A program made the translations under genes and the position numbers. This document shows, in pieces, positions 49,101-57,379 of a stretch of 64,000 bases of DNA. This DNA comes from Amycolatopsis pretoriensis (GTDB lineage: Bacteria > Actinomycetota > Actinomycetes > Mycobacteriales > Pseudonocardiaceae): contig NZ_FNUJ01000006.1 of NCBI RefSeq assembly GCF_900107925.1, positions 248,001-312,000 on the forward strand, written 5' to 3'. Below the pieces are notes generated by a model, which saw only the letters and a program-made list of their open reading frames with translations, had not been told where the DNA came from and made no database searches. Positions within the stretch are counted from its first letter, which is position 1, and each line of letters opens with the position of its first letter.

Positions 49101-50461
49101 GAAGCGATCACCTCGTGCAGGTCGTCAGGAAGGTCGTCGGCGTGAGCGTACGGCCCGACGACCGCCGCCGCCGAGACCCCGCCCGGCCGCGCGAACAAAG
49201 TGCGAGCGAGCGCACACACGTCTTCGGTGGTGACGGCGTCGATGCGGGCGATCGTGTCGTCGACACCCAGGTACCGGCCGTAGTTGAGCTCGTTCTTGCC
49301 GATCCGCGACATCCGCGACGACGTGTCCTCCAGGCCCAGCACGATCCCGCCGCGCAGCTGGCCCTTGGCGCGGGCCACTTCGGCGTCGGTCAGGCCGTCG
49401 ACGCCTACCTTGTCGAGCACCTCGCGGATGACGCCGGCGACGTCGCCGAGCTTCTCCGGCTGGCAGCCCGCGTACACGGCCATGTGGCCGGTGTCGGCGT
49501 AGCTCGCGACCGACGAGTACACCTGGTAGGCCAGCCCGCGCTGCTCGCGGATCTCCTGGAACAGCCGGGAGCTCATGCCGCCGCCGAGGGCCGCGTTGAG
49601 GACCGACAGCGCGAAGCGGCGGTCGTCGTGGCGCGACAGCGACCGCAGGCCGAGCATGACGTGCGCCTGCTCGGTGTCGTCGGTGTGCAGGGCGAGCTTC
49701 GGGAGCGTCTTGATCCGGGCGCGGCCTTCGCGGGGCGCGATCGGCGTCCCGGCGCCGTCGAGACGACCGCGCAGAGCCTTGCGGACCAGCCGCAGCACCT
49801 GGTTGTGGTCGATGTTCCCGGCGACGGACAGGACCATCCGCGGCAGCGTGTAGCGGCGCTTGTAAAAGTTCCGCAGGGCCGTCGGCGACATGTCGATGAT
49901 GGACTTCTCGGTGCCCAGCACCGGCCGGCCGAGCGCGTGGTCGCCGAGGATCGCCGACACGAACGTCTCGTGCAGGAGGTCCTCGGGGTCGTCGTCGCGC
50001 ATCGAGATCTCTTCGAGGACGACGCTGCGTTCCATGTCCATGTCGCGGTCGGTGCAGAGCGCCTCGAAGACGACGTCGGTGACCAGGTCGACCGCGAGCG
50101 GGAGGTCGGCGTCGAGCACCTGCGCGTAGTAGCAGGTGTGCTCCTTCGCCGTGAAGGCGTTGAACTCGCCGCCGACGGCGTCGATCTCTTCGGCGATCTG
50201 CGTGGCGTCGCGGTTCTTGGTGCCCTTGAACAGCAGGTGCTCGAGGTAGTGCGCGGCGCCGGCGACGGCGGCGGGCTCGTCGCGGGAGCCGATGCCGACC
50301 CACAGCCCGACCGTGGCCGAGCGGGAGGCCGGGACGTGCTCGGTGATCACGCGCAGGCCGCCGGGGAGGACGCTGCGCTTGACGACCGCGCCGTCCGGGG
50401 TGGACTCGAGCGTGCGGGTGGTGCCGACGGGCTGTTCGTGCCCGGAAACCTGCCGTGCCAT
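49097..50461 (-). CDS. M16 family zinc peptidase (processing peptidase-like)
   Basis: A 454-residue protein with the inverted zinc motif HYLEH near residue 70 followed by the distal Glu region (MDMERSVVLEEISM), and a second, inactive M16 half. It corresponds to PepR/Rv2782c, conserved after pnp in actinobacteria; its substrate is unknown. I chose ATG at 50461 because AAGGA lies 6 nt upstream; GTG at 50476 lacks one. Downstream dapB is coupled to it. Confidence 0.9.
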   Translation of the reverse strand: MARQVSGHEQPVGTTRTLESTPDGAVVKRSVLPGGLRVITEHVPASRSATVGLWVGIGSRDEPAAVAGAAHYLEHLLFKGTKNRDATQIAEEIDAVGGEFNAFTAKEHTCYYAQVLDADLPLAVDLVTDVVFEALCTDRDMDMERSVVLEEISMRDDDPEDLLHETFVSAILGDHALGRPVLGTEKSIIDMSPTALRNFYKRRYTLPRMVLSVAGNIDHNQVLRLVRKALRGRLDGAGTPIAPREGRARIKTLPKLALHTDDTEQAHVMLGLRSLSRHDDRRFALSVLNAALGGGMSSRLFQEIREQRGLAYQVYSSVASYADTGHMAVYAGCQPEKLGDVAGVIREVLDKVGVDGLTDAEVARAKGQLRGGIVLGLEDTSSRMSRIGKNELNYGRYLGVDDTIARIDAVTTEDVCALARTLFARPGGVSAAAVVGPYAHADDLPDDLHEVIAS

Positions 50462-50484
50462 GGGGTCCTTACTCACGATGCCGT

Positions 50485-50522
50485 GAAGGCCCCCTCGCCG
50501 GGGAAACGGCGAGAGGGCCTTC
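50485..50522 (-). terminator. Strong hairpin between pnp and the M16 peptidase gene
   Basis: Bases 50485-50500 pair with 50507-50522 at 15 of 16 positions around GGGAAA. It lies just after the pnp stop and ahead of the M16 start, so it should reduce read-through into the peptidase-dapB genes. Confidence 0.75.
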
Positions 50523-50535
50523 GACGGAACTGGTG

Positions 50536-52785
50536 TTACTTGGCGTCGGCCTTCTCGGCGTCGGCGGGCTTGTCACCCTCGGCCGCCGGAGCCTCGTCTT
50601 CCTTGACGACGATCAGGCTGATCTTGCCGCGGTTGTCGATGTCGGCGATCTCGACGCGGAGCTTGTCGCCCACGTTGACGACGTCCTCGACCTTGGCGAT
50701 CCGCTTGCCGTTGCCCAGCTTGGAGATGTGCACCAGGCCGTCCTTGCCCGGCAGCAGCGAGACGAACGCGCCGAACGCGGCCGTCTTCACCACGGTGCCG
50801 AGGAAGCGCTCGCCGACCTTGGGCAGCTGCGGGTTCGCGATGGCGTTGATCAGGTCGATCGCCGCCTCCGCCGACGGGCCGTCCGAAGCGCCCACGTAGA
50901 TCGTGCCGTCGTCCTCGATGGAGATGTCGGCGCCGGTCTGCTCGGTGATCGAGTTGATCATCTTGCCCTTCGGGCCGATGACCTCGCCGATCTTGTCGAC
51001 CGGGATCTTCACGCTGGTGACGCGCGGCGAGTACGGGCTCATCTCGTCCGGGCTGTCGATCGCCTCGGCGATGACCTCCAGGATGGTGGTCCGGGCGTCC
51101 TTCGCCTGCTTCAGCGCGGCCGCGAGGACCTCCGACGGGATGCCGTCGAGCTTCGTGTCCAGCTGCAGCGCGGTGATGATGTCCTTGGTGCCGGCGACCT
51201 TGAAGTCCATGTCGCCCAGGGCGTCCTCGGCACCGAGGATGTCGGTGAGCGCCACGTACCGGGTCTCGCCGTCGACCTCGTCCGAGACCAGGCCCATCGC
51301 GATGCCCGCGACCGGCGCCTTCAGCGGCACGCCGGCGTTGTACAGGCTCATCGTGGACGCGCAGACCGAGCCCATCGAGGTCGAGCCGTTGGAGCCCAGC
51401 GCCTCGGAGACCTGGCGGATCGCGTACGGGAACTCGTCGCGCTTCGGCAGCACCGGCACCAGGGCGCGCTCGGCGAGCATGCCGTGGCCGATTTCGCGGC
51501 GCTTCGGCGAACCGACGCGACCGGTCTCACCGGTGGAGAAGGGCGGGAAGTTGTAGTGGTGCAGGTAGCGCTTCGTCGTCTCCGGGGAGAGCGAGTCGAT
51601 CTGCTGCTCCATGCGCAGCATGTTCAGCGTGGTGACGCCCAGGATCTGGGTTTCCCCACGTTCAAAGAGTGCCGAACCGTGCGCCCGCGGGATCACGGCG
51701 ACCTCGGCCGCGAGCGACCGGATGTCGGTGAGGCCACGGCCGTCCATGCGGATCTTCTCCGTGAGGACGCGCTGGCGCATGATCTTCTTCGTCAGGGCCT
51801 TGAACGCCCCGCCGATCTCCTTGTCGCGGCCCTCGAAGGCTTCGCCCTCGCCGAGGCCGACCTTCTCCAGCACGGCGGCCTTGACCTGGTCGGTCGCGGC
51901 GTCGCGGTCCTGCTTGCCGGCGATCTGGAGGGCGTTCGCCAGGTCGTCGGTCGCGATGGCGGCGACGGCCTCGTAGACGTCCTGCTGGTAGGCCGGGTAG
52001 ACCGGGAACTCGCCGGTCGGCTTCGCGGCGGCGTCGGCCAGGCGCTGCTGCGCCTCGCACAGGACCTTGATGAACGGCTTCGCGGCCTCGAGGCCCGCGG
52101 CGACCGCGACCTCGTCCGGCGCGGTGCCGCCGGCGGCGATCAGGTCGAGCGTGTGCTCGGTGCCCTCGGCCTCGACCATCATGATCGCGACGTCATCGCC
52201 GACGATGCGGCCCGCGACCACCATGTTGAAGGTGGCCTTCTCCAGCTGCGACCAGGTCGGGAACGCAACCCACTGGCCCTCGATCAGCGCGACGCGGACG
52301 CCGCCGACCGGGCCGGAGAACGGCAGGCCGGCGATCTGGGTCGACGCCGAGGCGGCGTTGATGGCCAGGACGTCGTACGGGTCGTCCGGGTTGAGGCTCT
52401 GGACGGTGATGACGACCTGGATCTCGTTGCGGAGACCGTCGGCGAACGACGGGCGCAGCGGCCGGTCGATCAGGCGGCAGGTCAGGATCGCGTCGGTCGA
52501 CGGGCGGCCCTCGCGGCGGAAGAACGCGCCGGGGATGCGGCCCGCGGCGTACATGCGCTCTTCGACGTCCACGGTCAGCGGGAAGAAGTCGAAGTGCTCC
52601 TTCGGGTGCTTCGACGCGGTCGTCGCCGAGAGCAGCATGGTCTCTTCGTCGAGGTACGCGACGACGGCGCCGGCGGCCTGCTTGGCCAGGCGGCCCGTCT
52701 CGAAACGAACGGTGCGAGTGCCGAACTTGCCGTTGTCGATCACGGCTTCGGTCTCGTGCACGGTGACTCCGGTGGAGTCGGTCAT
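50536..52785 (-). CDS. pnp: Polynucleotide phosphorylase
   Basis: A 749-residue phosphorolytic 3'-5' exoribonuclease: two RNase PH domains (FFPLTVDVEERMYAAGRIPGAFFRREGRP-type region at about 55-85; GTDIITALQLDTKLDGIP-type region at about 520), then KH (IGEVIGPKGKMI) and S1 (GTVVKTAAFGAFVSLLPG) domains. In actinobacteria it also makes (p)ppGpp or polynucleotide tails (family knowledge). ATG at 52785 follows GAGGAGAAAC; the longer frame upstream is leader RNA. It lies downstream of rpsO with a structured leader. Confidence 0.97.
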   Translation of the reverse strand: MTDSTGVTVHETEAVIDNGKFGTRTVRFETGRLAKQAAGAVVAYLDEETMLLSATTASKHPKEHFDFFPLTVDVEERMYAAGRIPGAFFRREGRPSTDAILTCRLIDRPLRPSFADGLRNEIQVVITVQSLNPDDPYDVLAINAASASTQIAGLPFSGPVGGVRVALIEGQWVAFPTWSQLEKATFNMVVAGRIVGDDVAIMMVEAEGTEHTLDLIAAGGTAPDEVAVAAGLEAAKPFIKVLCEAQQRLADAAAKPTGEFPVYPAYQQDVYEAVAAIATDDLANALQIAGKQDRDAATDQVKAAVLEKVGLGEGEAFEGRDKEIGGAFKALTKKIMRQRVLTEKIRMDGRGLTDIRSLAAEVAVIPRAHGSALFERGETQILGVTTLNMLRMEQQIDSLSPETTKRYLHHYNFPPFSTGETGRVGSPKRREIGHGMLAERALVPVLPKRDEFPYAIRQVSEALGSNGSTSMGSVCASTMSLYNAGVPLKAPVAGIAMGLVSDEVDGETRYVALTDILGAEDALGDMDFKVAGTKDIITALQLDTKLDGIPSEVLAAALKQAKDARTTILEVIAEAIDSPDEMSPYSPRVTSVKIPVDKIGEVIGPKGKMINSITEQTGADISIEDDGTIYVGASDGPSAEAAIDLINAIANPQLPKVGERFLGTVVKTAAFGAFVSLLPGKDGLVHISKLGNGKRIAKVEDVVNVGDKLRVEIADIDNRGKISLIVVKEDEAPAAEGDKPADAEKADAK

Positions 52786-52976
52786 AGGGTGTTTCTCCTC
52801 TTTAGTTCCATCGCATCCGGCGCGAGTCTCCCACCCTGGGACCCGTTTCGCCTGAGGACGCTCGAGGAGAGGTGCCGGTCTTCGATCGAAGCCCCCGGGA
52901 CGCTTCCCGGGAACCACTACCGAGGACCGGCGGACGGATCCTCGTGCGCGCTCGCGCCGTTTCTGTCCTTCTGCAC
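52786..52976 (-). ncRNA. Structured 5' leader of pnp, probable Actino-pnp element
   Basis: The 190-bp rpsO-pnp interval, beyond the rpsO terminator, holds four hairpins: 52829-52833/52837-52841, 52880-52883/52888-52891 (within CTTCGATCGAAG), 52894-52900/52905-52911, and 52921-52926/52939-52944. Actino-pnp is an established structured RNA in the 5' UTR of actinobacterial pnp genes, thought to take part in PNPase autocontrol. Position and structure fit; I could not run a covariance search. Confidence 0.6.
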
Positions 52977-53009
52977 CGAGGGGGAGCAGCCGGCGGCCAC
53001 TCCCCCTCG
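52977..53009 (-). terminator. Hairpin after rpsO
   Basis: CGAGGGGGA at 52977-52985 pairs with TCCCCCTCG at 53001-53009 (9 bp). It lies 9 bp past the rpsO stop and separates it from the pnp leader. Confidence 0.7.
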
Positions 53010-53017
53010 GGTTGAAG

Positions 53018-53287
53018 CTATCGGCGCAGGCCGAGGCGCTGGATCAGCGCACGGTAACGCTCGATGTCCACCTTCATCACGTAGTTCAGCAGCCGGCGGC
53101 GACGGCCGACCAGCAGCAGGAGCCCGCGACGCGAGTGGTGGTCGTGCTTGTGAGCCTTGAGGTGCTCGGTGAGGCCGACGATCCGCTTGGTCAGCAGCGC
53201 GACCTGGGCCTCGGGGGATCCCGTGTCCGAGTCGTGCACGCCGTACTCGGCCAGGATCGACTTCTTCTCTTCGGTGGACAGCGCCAC
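53018..53287 (-). CDS. rpsO: 30S ribosomal protein S15
   Basis: An 89-residue protein with the S15 signatures GSPEAQVALLTKRI, LTEHLKAHKHDHHSRRGLLLLVGRRRRLLNYV (central and C-terminal helices) and the final YRALIQRLGLRR. It binds 16S rRNA early in 30S assembly. GTG at 53287 follows GAGGAG at 8 nt. The rpsO-pnp order is conserved across bacteria. Confidence 0.97.
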   Translation of the reverse strand: MALSTEEKKSILAEYGVHDSDTGSPEAQVALLTKRIVGLTEHLKAHKHDHHSRRGLLLLVGRRRRLLNYVMKVDIERYRALIQRLGLRR

Positions 53288-53418
53288 TTGTGTTGCTCCT
53301 CGAAATAATCAGTGCCGTGCGGCCCCGGACGCCGGATGCACGCCGGGAAGACGGTCACGGCCGCCACGGACTGCAGCCGGACCCGCTCGTGAGGTTACCA
53401 GCCCGCTGAACAGCGTCT

Positions 53419-53922
53419 TCAGGCGCCGTCCAGCTCGAAGACGCGCGCCACCCGGTAGCGGGGGCCACCCGGCTCGCGCTCGCTGGTCATCAGCGCCACC
53501 TCGGCGGCGCGCCAGCTCCGGCTCGTGAAGCCGGCGAGCTCTTCGGTCCAACGCGCGGCGAGCCCGGGTTCTTCCCGGGGGAACCGCGCGAGCGTCAGGT
53601 GGGCCGTGTAGGGCCTCGCCTCGGCGTCGGCCCCCGCGGCGTGCGCGAGGGGCGTCAGCTCCGATCCGGCGACAGTCAACCACAGCACCCCGGGGAACGT
53701 CGCGGCCTTTTCCAGCCGGACGTCGACGCTCGCCCGCCCGGTCAGGCGGTCGGCCAGCCAGGCCGCGCGGGTCTCGACGTCGTCGGGCCCGTAGTAGGCG
53801 AGGGTGACGTGCCAGCGCTCCGGCGGCTCCCAGCGCAGGCCGTCGCCGGGTTCGCCGAGGGCCGCGGCGACCTGCTCGACGACGTCGTCCGGCGGGACCA
53901 GCGCGCTGAACAGGACCGGCAT
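53419..53922 (-). CDS. thpR: 2'-5' RNA ligase family protein (2H phosphoesterase)
   Basis: A 167-residue protein with the two H-x-T motifs of the 2H superfamily: RWHVTLAYYG (about residue 38) and YTAHLTLARFP (about 108). Bacterial members are RNA 2',3'-cyclic phosphodiesterases. The ATG at 53922 overlaps the TGA of the upstream HTH gene by one base (TGATG). Confidence 0.9.
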   Translation of the reverse strand: MPVLFSALVPPDDVVEQVAAALGEPGDGLRWEPPERWHVTLAYYGPDDVETRAAWLADRLTGRASVDVRLEKAATFPGVLWLTVAGSELTPLAHAAGADAEARPYTAHLTLARFPREEPGLAARWTEELAGFTSRSWRAAEVALMTSEREPGGPRYRVARVFELDGA

Positions 53923-54395
53923 CAGGAGCCGTTGCCCGCCCGGCGCAGCAGGTCGGCGATGGCCGGGAAGTCGTCGTCGAGGCGCTTGGCGGCCTCGCCG
54001 AGGTCCTCGTCCTCGGCGACGTCACGCAGGTAGGCGAGGACGCGGCGGTCCTCGTTGATCACCGGGATGTTGTCGCGGCCGACGGTCGGACGGGAGTCGC
54101 GGACGTCCTCCATCGCGGCGAGCATCGCGTCGCGGTTGCCCGCGGCGACCTCGGGCACGAGGATCTTGCGCTCGAGCATGATCATCCTGGCCAGCACGAC
54201 CGGGTTGCCGATCTTGGCCCGCCGGCCGCTCATCACCTGGCTGAGCATGGGGGCGCTGATCCCGAGGACCTCGGCCAGGAACGCCTGCGAAACGTCGAAA
54301 GCGACCACGAGCCGGCGCACGCGGTCGCCGAGCGGCTCCCCGTACCACTCGCGCTGCAACGCGATGTTGCGCTGGACGATCTTGTGGTCCTCCAC
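53922..54395 (-). CDS. Helix-turn-helix DNA-binding protein
   Basis: A 157-residue protein. Residues about 20-60 (LVVAFDVSQAFLAEVLGISAPMLSQVMSGRRAKIG region) form an XRE-like helix-turn-helix; the C-terminal half has DNIPVINEDRRVLAYLRDVAEDEDLGEAA and no recognised ligand domain. It is coupled to the thpR gene. GTG at 54395 is chosen as the nearest start before the domain. Targets unknown. Confidence 0.75.
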   Translation of the reverse strand: MEDHKIVQRNIALQREWYGEPLGDRVRRLVVAFDVSQAFLAEVLGISAPMLSQVMSGRRAKIGNPVVLARMIMLERKILVPEVAAGNRDAMLAAMEDVRDSRPTVGRDNIPVINEDRRVLAYLRDVAEDEDLGEAAKRLDDDFPAIADLLRRAGNGS

Positions 54396-54478
54396 CAGTC
54401 CCAATCCCCTAACCCCGCTCGCGCACACCGTCCGTGAGCATTTTGCCATCGCTGTCACGTGCGTGAACGCGAATTCCC

Positions 54479-55462
54479 CTATTCGCCCCCGGTAGGGGTG
54501 TCCGGGGGCACCTCCAGTGCCTTTCTCGTCTCGATCACGTCGTCGTCGATCTGCGTGACCAGCCCGGCCGAGTCGGCGAACCGGACCTGGTCGCGCAGCC
54601 GCGTCACGAAGTCGATGGCCACGTGCTGGCCGTAGAAGTCCTCGTCGACGTCGAGGACGAACGCCTCGACGGTCCGCTCGCGCCCGGAGAACGTCGGGTT
54701 CGTGCCGACCGAGACCGCGGCGCGCAGCCGGCGCGACGGATCGGCCGAGCGGGTGAACCAGGCGCTGTAGACGCCGTCGGCCGGGACGGCGGCGAAGCGG
54801 GGCGTCGACAGGTTCGCCGTCGGGTAGCCGAGCTCGTGGCCGCGGCCGTCGCCGCGCACGACGATGCCTTCGAGGCGGTGCGGCCGGCCGAGCGCTTCGG
54901 CCGCGGCGACGACGTCCCCGGCGTCGATGCACGACCGGACGTAGGTGCTGGAGAACGTGATCGCCGACTGGTCCTCTTCGGACAGTTCTTTGCCCTGCAG
55001 TTCGGCGCCGTAGGCGGCGAAGCCGAACCGGCGGCCGAGGGTGCGCAGCAGGGCGACGTCGCCGGCGGCCTTGGCGCCGAAGGTGAAGTTGTCGCCGACG
55101 ATCACCGCGGCCGCGTGCAGCCGGTCGACGAGCACCTCGTGCACGAACTCCTCCGGCTGCAGCCGGGACAGCTCCAGGGTGAAGGGCAGCACGCAGAAGA
55201 CGTCGATGCCGAGGCCTTCGACGATCTCCGCCTTGCGCCGCAACGTGGTCAGCTGCGCCGGGTGGCTGCCCGGGCGCAGGACCTCCGACGGGTGCGGGTC
55301 GAACGTCAGCATCACGCTCGGCAGCCCGCGTTCGGCCGCCGCGGCGACGGTCCGGCTCACCAGCTCCTGGTGCCCGCGGTGCACACCGTCGAACACGCCG
55401 ATGGTGACCACGCACCGGCCCCAGCCCCCGGGGAGGTCCCCCAGCCCACGCCACCGCAGCAC
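54479..55462 (-). CDS. ribF: Bifunctional riboflavin kinase / FAD synthetase
   Basis: A 327-residue enzyme making FMN and then FAD. The N-terminal nucleotidylyltransferase domain has GVFDGVHRGHQ and the C-terminal kinase domain has GRGHELGYPTANL. GTG at 55462 gives the usual start (LRWRGLGDLPGGWGRCVVTIG in two parts) seen in related proteins; the frame extends 9 codons further. The ribF-truB neighbourhood is typical; here ribF follows truB by 28 bp on the same strand. Confidence 0.95.
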   Translation of the reverse strand: MLRWRGLGDLPGGWGRCVVTIGVFDGVHRGHQELVSRTVAAAAERGLPSVMLTFDPHPSEVLRPGSHPAQLTTLRRKAEIVEGLGIDVFCVLPFTLELSRLQPEEFVHEVLVDRLHAAAVIVGDNFTFGAKAAGDVALLRTLGRRFGFAAYGAELQGKELSEEDQSAITFSSTYVRSCIDAGDVVAAAEALGRPHRLEGIVVRGDGRGHELGYPTANLSTPRFAAVPADGVYSAWFTRSADPSRRLRAAVSVGTNPTFSGRERTVEAFVLDVDEDFYGQHVAIDFVTRLRDQVRFADSAGLVTQIDDDVIETRKALEVPPDTPTGGE

Positions 55463-55490
55463 GTCAGACTCCCGTCTCTCAAGAGCCACC

Positions 55491-56396
55491 CTAGGCGGGC
55501 AGCAACACCACCACTGCGCGGGACACGCCTTCTTCGTCGGCGGCCAGCGCGAGCACCCGGCCGTCGGGCCCGAAGACGCCGTAAGTTCCGTCGAGACCGG
55601 CGGCCGGGATGCGCTGGCCGTGCCGGACCGCCTTCGCCGTGGCGGCGTCGAGGTCGCGGCGCGGGAAGGCCGCGGCGACCGCGGCGTCGAGGTCCAGGCT
55701 CAGTTCCGGCTGCTCTTCGAGCTGGTCGAGGGTCCGGGCCTTGGCGAGGGTGAACGGGCCGACAGTCGTGCGCCGCAGCGCCTTCAGGTGCCCGCCGACG
55801 CCGAGGTCCGCGCCGAGGTCGCGGGCCAGCGCGCGGACGTAGGTGCCGGACGAGCACTCGACGACGGCGTCGACCTCGACGCGGTCGTCCTCGTGGCGGA
55901 TGCCGAGGACGTCGAAGCGGTAGACGGTCACCGGACGGGCCGGGATCACGACGTCCTCGCCGGCGCGGACGCGGGCGTAGGCGCGCTTGCCGTCGATCTT
56001 GACCGCGCTGACCGCGCTCGGCACCTGCTGGATGTCGCCGGTGAGCTTTTCGACGCCGTTCGCGATGTCTTCGTCGGTGACGTTCGCGGTCTCGGCTTCG
56101 GTGAGGACCTCGCCCTCGGCGTCGTCGGTCGTGGTGCTGCTGCCGAGGCTGAGGGTGGCGAGGTAGGTCTTGCGGTCCAGCGCCAGGTGGCCGAGCAGCT
56201 TGGTCGCGCGCTCGATGCCGAGCACCAGCACGCCGGTCGCCATCGGGTCGAGCGTGCCGGCGTGCCCGACCTTGCGGGTGCCCATGATCCGGCGGGCGCG
56301 GGCGACGACGTCGTGCGACGTCATGCCGGCGGGCTTGTCGACGATCAGGAGACCGGGCGGCGGGGCGGGACGGCGGGGCGGTTTGGGGCTCGACAC
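55491..56396 (-). CDS. truB: tRNA pseudouridine(55) synthase
   Basis: A 301-residue enzyme that isomerises U55 in tRNA. The catalytic Asp lies in GTLDPMATG near residue 44, preceded by IVDKPAGMTSHDVV, and the family motif RALARDLG occurs later. The C-terminal domain resembles a PUA fold. GTG at 56396 is chosen as the first start before the domain. It heads the truB-ribF pair. Confidence 0.95.
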   Translation of the reverse strand: MSSPKPPRRPAPPPGLLIVDKPAGMTSHDVVARARRIMGTRKVGHAGTLDPMATGVLVLGIERATKLLGHLALDRKTYLATLSLGSSTTTDDAEGEVLTEAETANVTDEDIANGVEKLTGDIQQVPSAVSAVKIDGKRAYARVRAGEDVVIPARPVTVYRFDVLGIRHEDDRVEVDAVVECSSGTYVRALARDLGADLGVGGHLKALRRTTVGPFTLAKARTLDQLEEQPELSLDLDAAVAAAFPRRDLDAATAKAVRHGQRIPAAGLDGTYGVFGPDGRVLALAADEEGVSRAVVVLLPA

Positions 56397-56457
56397 GCGG
56401 CAAACCCTACTGGCCGCCGATCGTGGGTCGATCAGGCCGCTCGGGCAGGCTGGGCGC

Positions 56458-56829
56458 ATGCGGATCAGACACCAGGTGGTCACCTTCGACGCGGCCGACC
56501 TCGCGGCCGAAAGCAGCTTCTGGGCCGGCGTGCTCGGCGGCGAGGTGGACGAGGACGGCGATTGGCACATGGTCACCGTGGCCGGGGCGCCGCGGATCGG
56601 CGTCCAGCTCGCGCCCGGCCACACGCCGCCGGCGTGGCCGGACGGGCCGGTACCCCAGCAGGTGCACCTCGACCTGTGGGTCGAGGACTTCGCCGAAGCC
56701 CACGAACACGTCACGGCGCTCGGTGCCACCGTGCTGAAGGCCGCGGCCGGCAGCACGTCCGGCGACGACTTCCAGGTGTACGCCGACCCGGCCGGGCACC
56801 CCTTCTGCCTGTGCTGGCTGGTGCCCTGA
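56458..56829 (+). CDS. VOC / glyoxalase-like domain protein
   Basis: A 123-residue protein of the glyoxalase-like type (RIRHQVVTFDAADLAAESSFWAGVLGGEV split as strand and helix; QQVHLDLWVEDFAEAHEHV; FQVYADPAGHPFCLCW). The pairing of two beta-alpha-beta units is clear. Metal-binding residues may be His and Glu, but the substrate is unknown. ATG at 56458, divergent from truB. Confidence 0.87.
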   Translation: MRIRHQVVTFDAADLAAESSFWAGVLGGEVDEDGDWHMVTVAGAPRIGVQLAPGHTPPAWPDGPVPQQVHLDLWVEDFAEAHEHVTALGATVLKAAAGSTSGDDFQVYADPAGHPFCLCWLVP

Positions 56830-56869
56830 CACTCCGGCGGCCACGATCGGCGTCCGCCAGGATGGGGGT

Positions 56870-57379
56870 GTGACGGACATCGAAGCCCGGGCCGTCCGGC
56901 CCGCCGAACTGGAAGCCGTCGCCGAACTGCGGTGGCGCTGGGTGGCCGAGCAGGACGGCCTGCCCGGTGACGGCCGCGCGGAGTTCGTGCGCGAGTTCGC
57001 CCGGTGGGCGCGGGAGAACGCGGCCACCCACCACTGCCTCGTGGTCGTACAGGACGGGCGGGTGCTCGGGATGGCGTTCCTGGCGGTCACCCCGCGCGTG
57101 CCGACGCCGACGGCGTTCACGAGGGCCTGCGGCGACGTGCAGAGCGTCTACGTCGTGCCGGAAGCGCGTCGCGGCGGGCTCGGCGGGATGCTGATCGAAG
57201 CCGTCCTGCGGCTGGCCGAAGAGCTGGAGCTGGAGCGCGTCACCGTGCACTCCTCGGGGTCGGCCGTGCCGGCCTACGAGCGGCGCGGGTTCGCGGTCGC
57301 GCCGCAGCTGCTGCAGGCGTCGGTCAAGCGGCCACGATCGGCGTCTCCGGCAGGGCGGCGTCCCAGCGGCGGCGGGTGA
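56870..57379 (+). CDS. GNAT family N-acetyltransferase
   Basis: A 169-residue protein with RPAELEAVAELRWRWVAEQDG at the start and VVPEARRGGLGGMLIEAVLRLA as the acetyl-CoA site. The last 20 residues (KRPRSASPAGRRPSGGG) are low-complexity and encoded where the gene overlaps the convergent MFS gene by 56 bp. GTG at 56870. Confidence 0.87.
   Translation: MTDIEARAVRPAELEAVAELRWRWVAEQDGLPGDGRAEFVREFARWARENAATHHCLVVVQDGRVLGMAFLAVTPRVPTPTAFTRACGDVQSVYVVPEARRGGLGGMLIEAVLRLAEELELERVTVHSSGSAVPAYERRGFAVAPQLLQASVKRPRSASPAGRRPSGGG

Noticed and set aside
50455..53160. 901-residue open frame antisense to pnp
   Set aside because: Same shadow effect; the sense strand encodes an unmistakable polynucleotide phosphorylase and S15.
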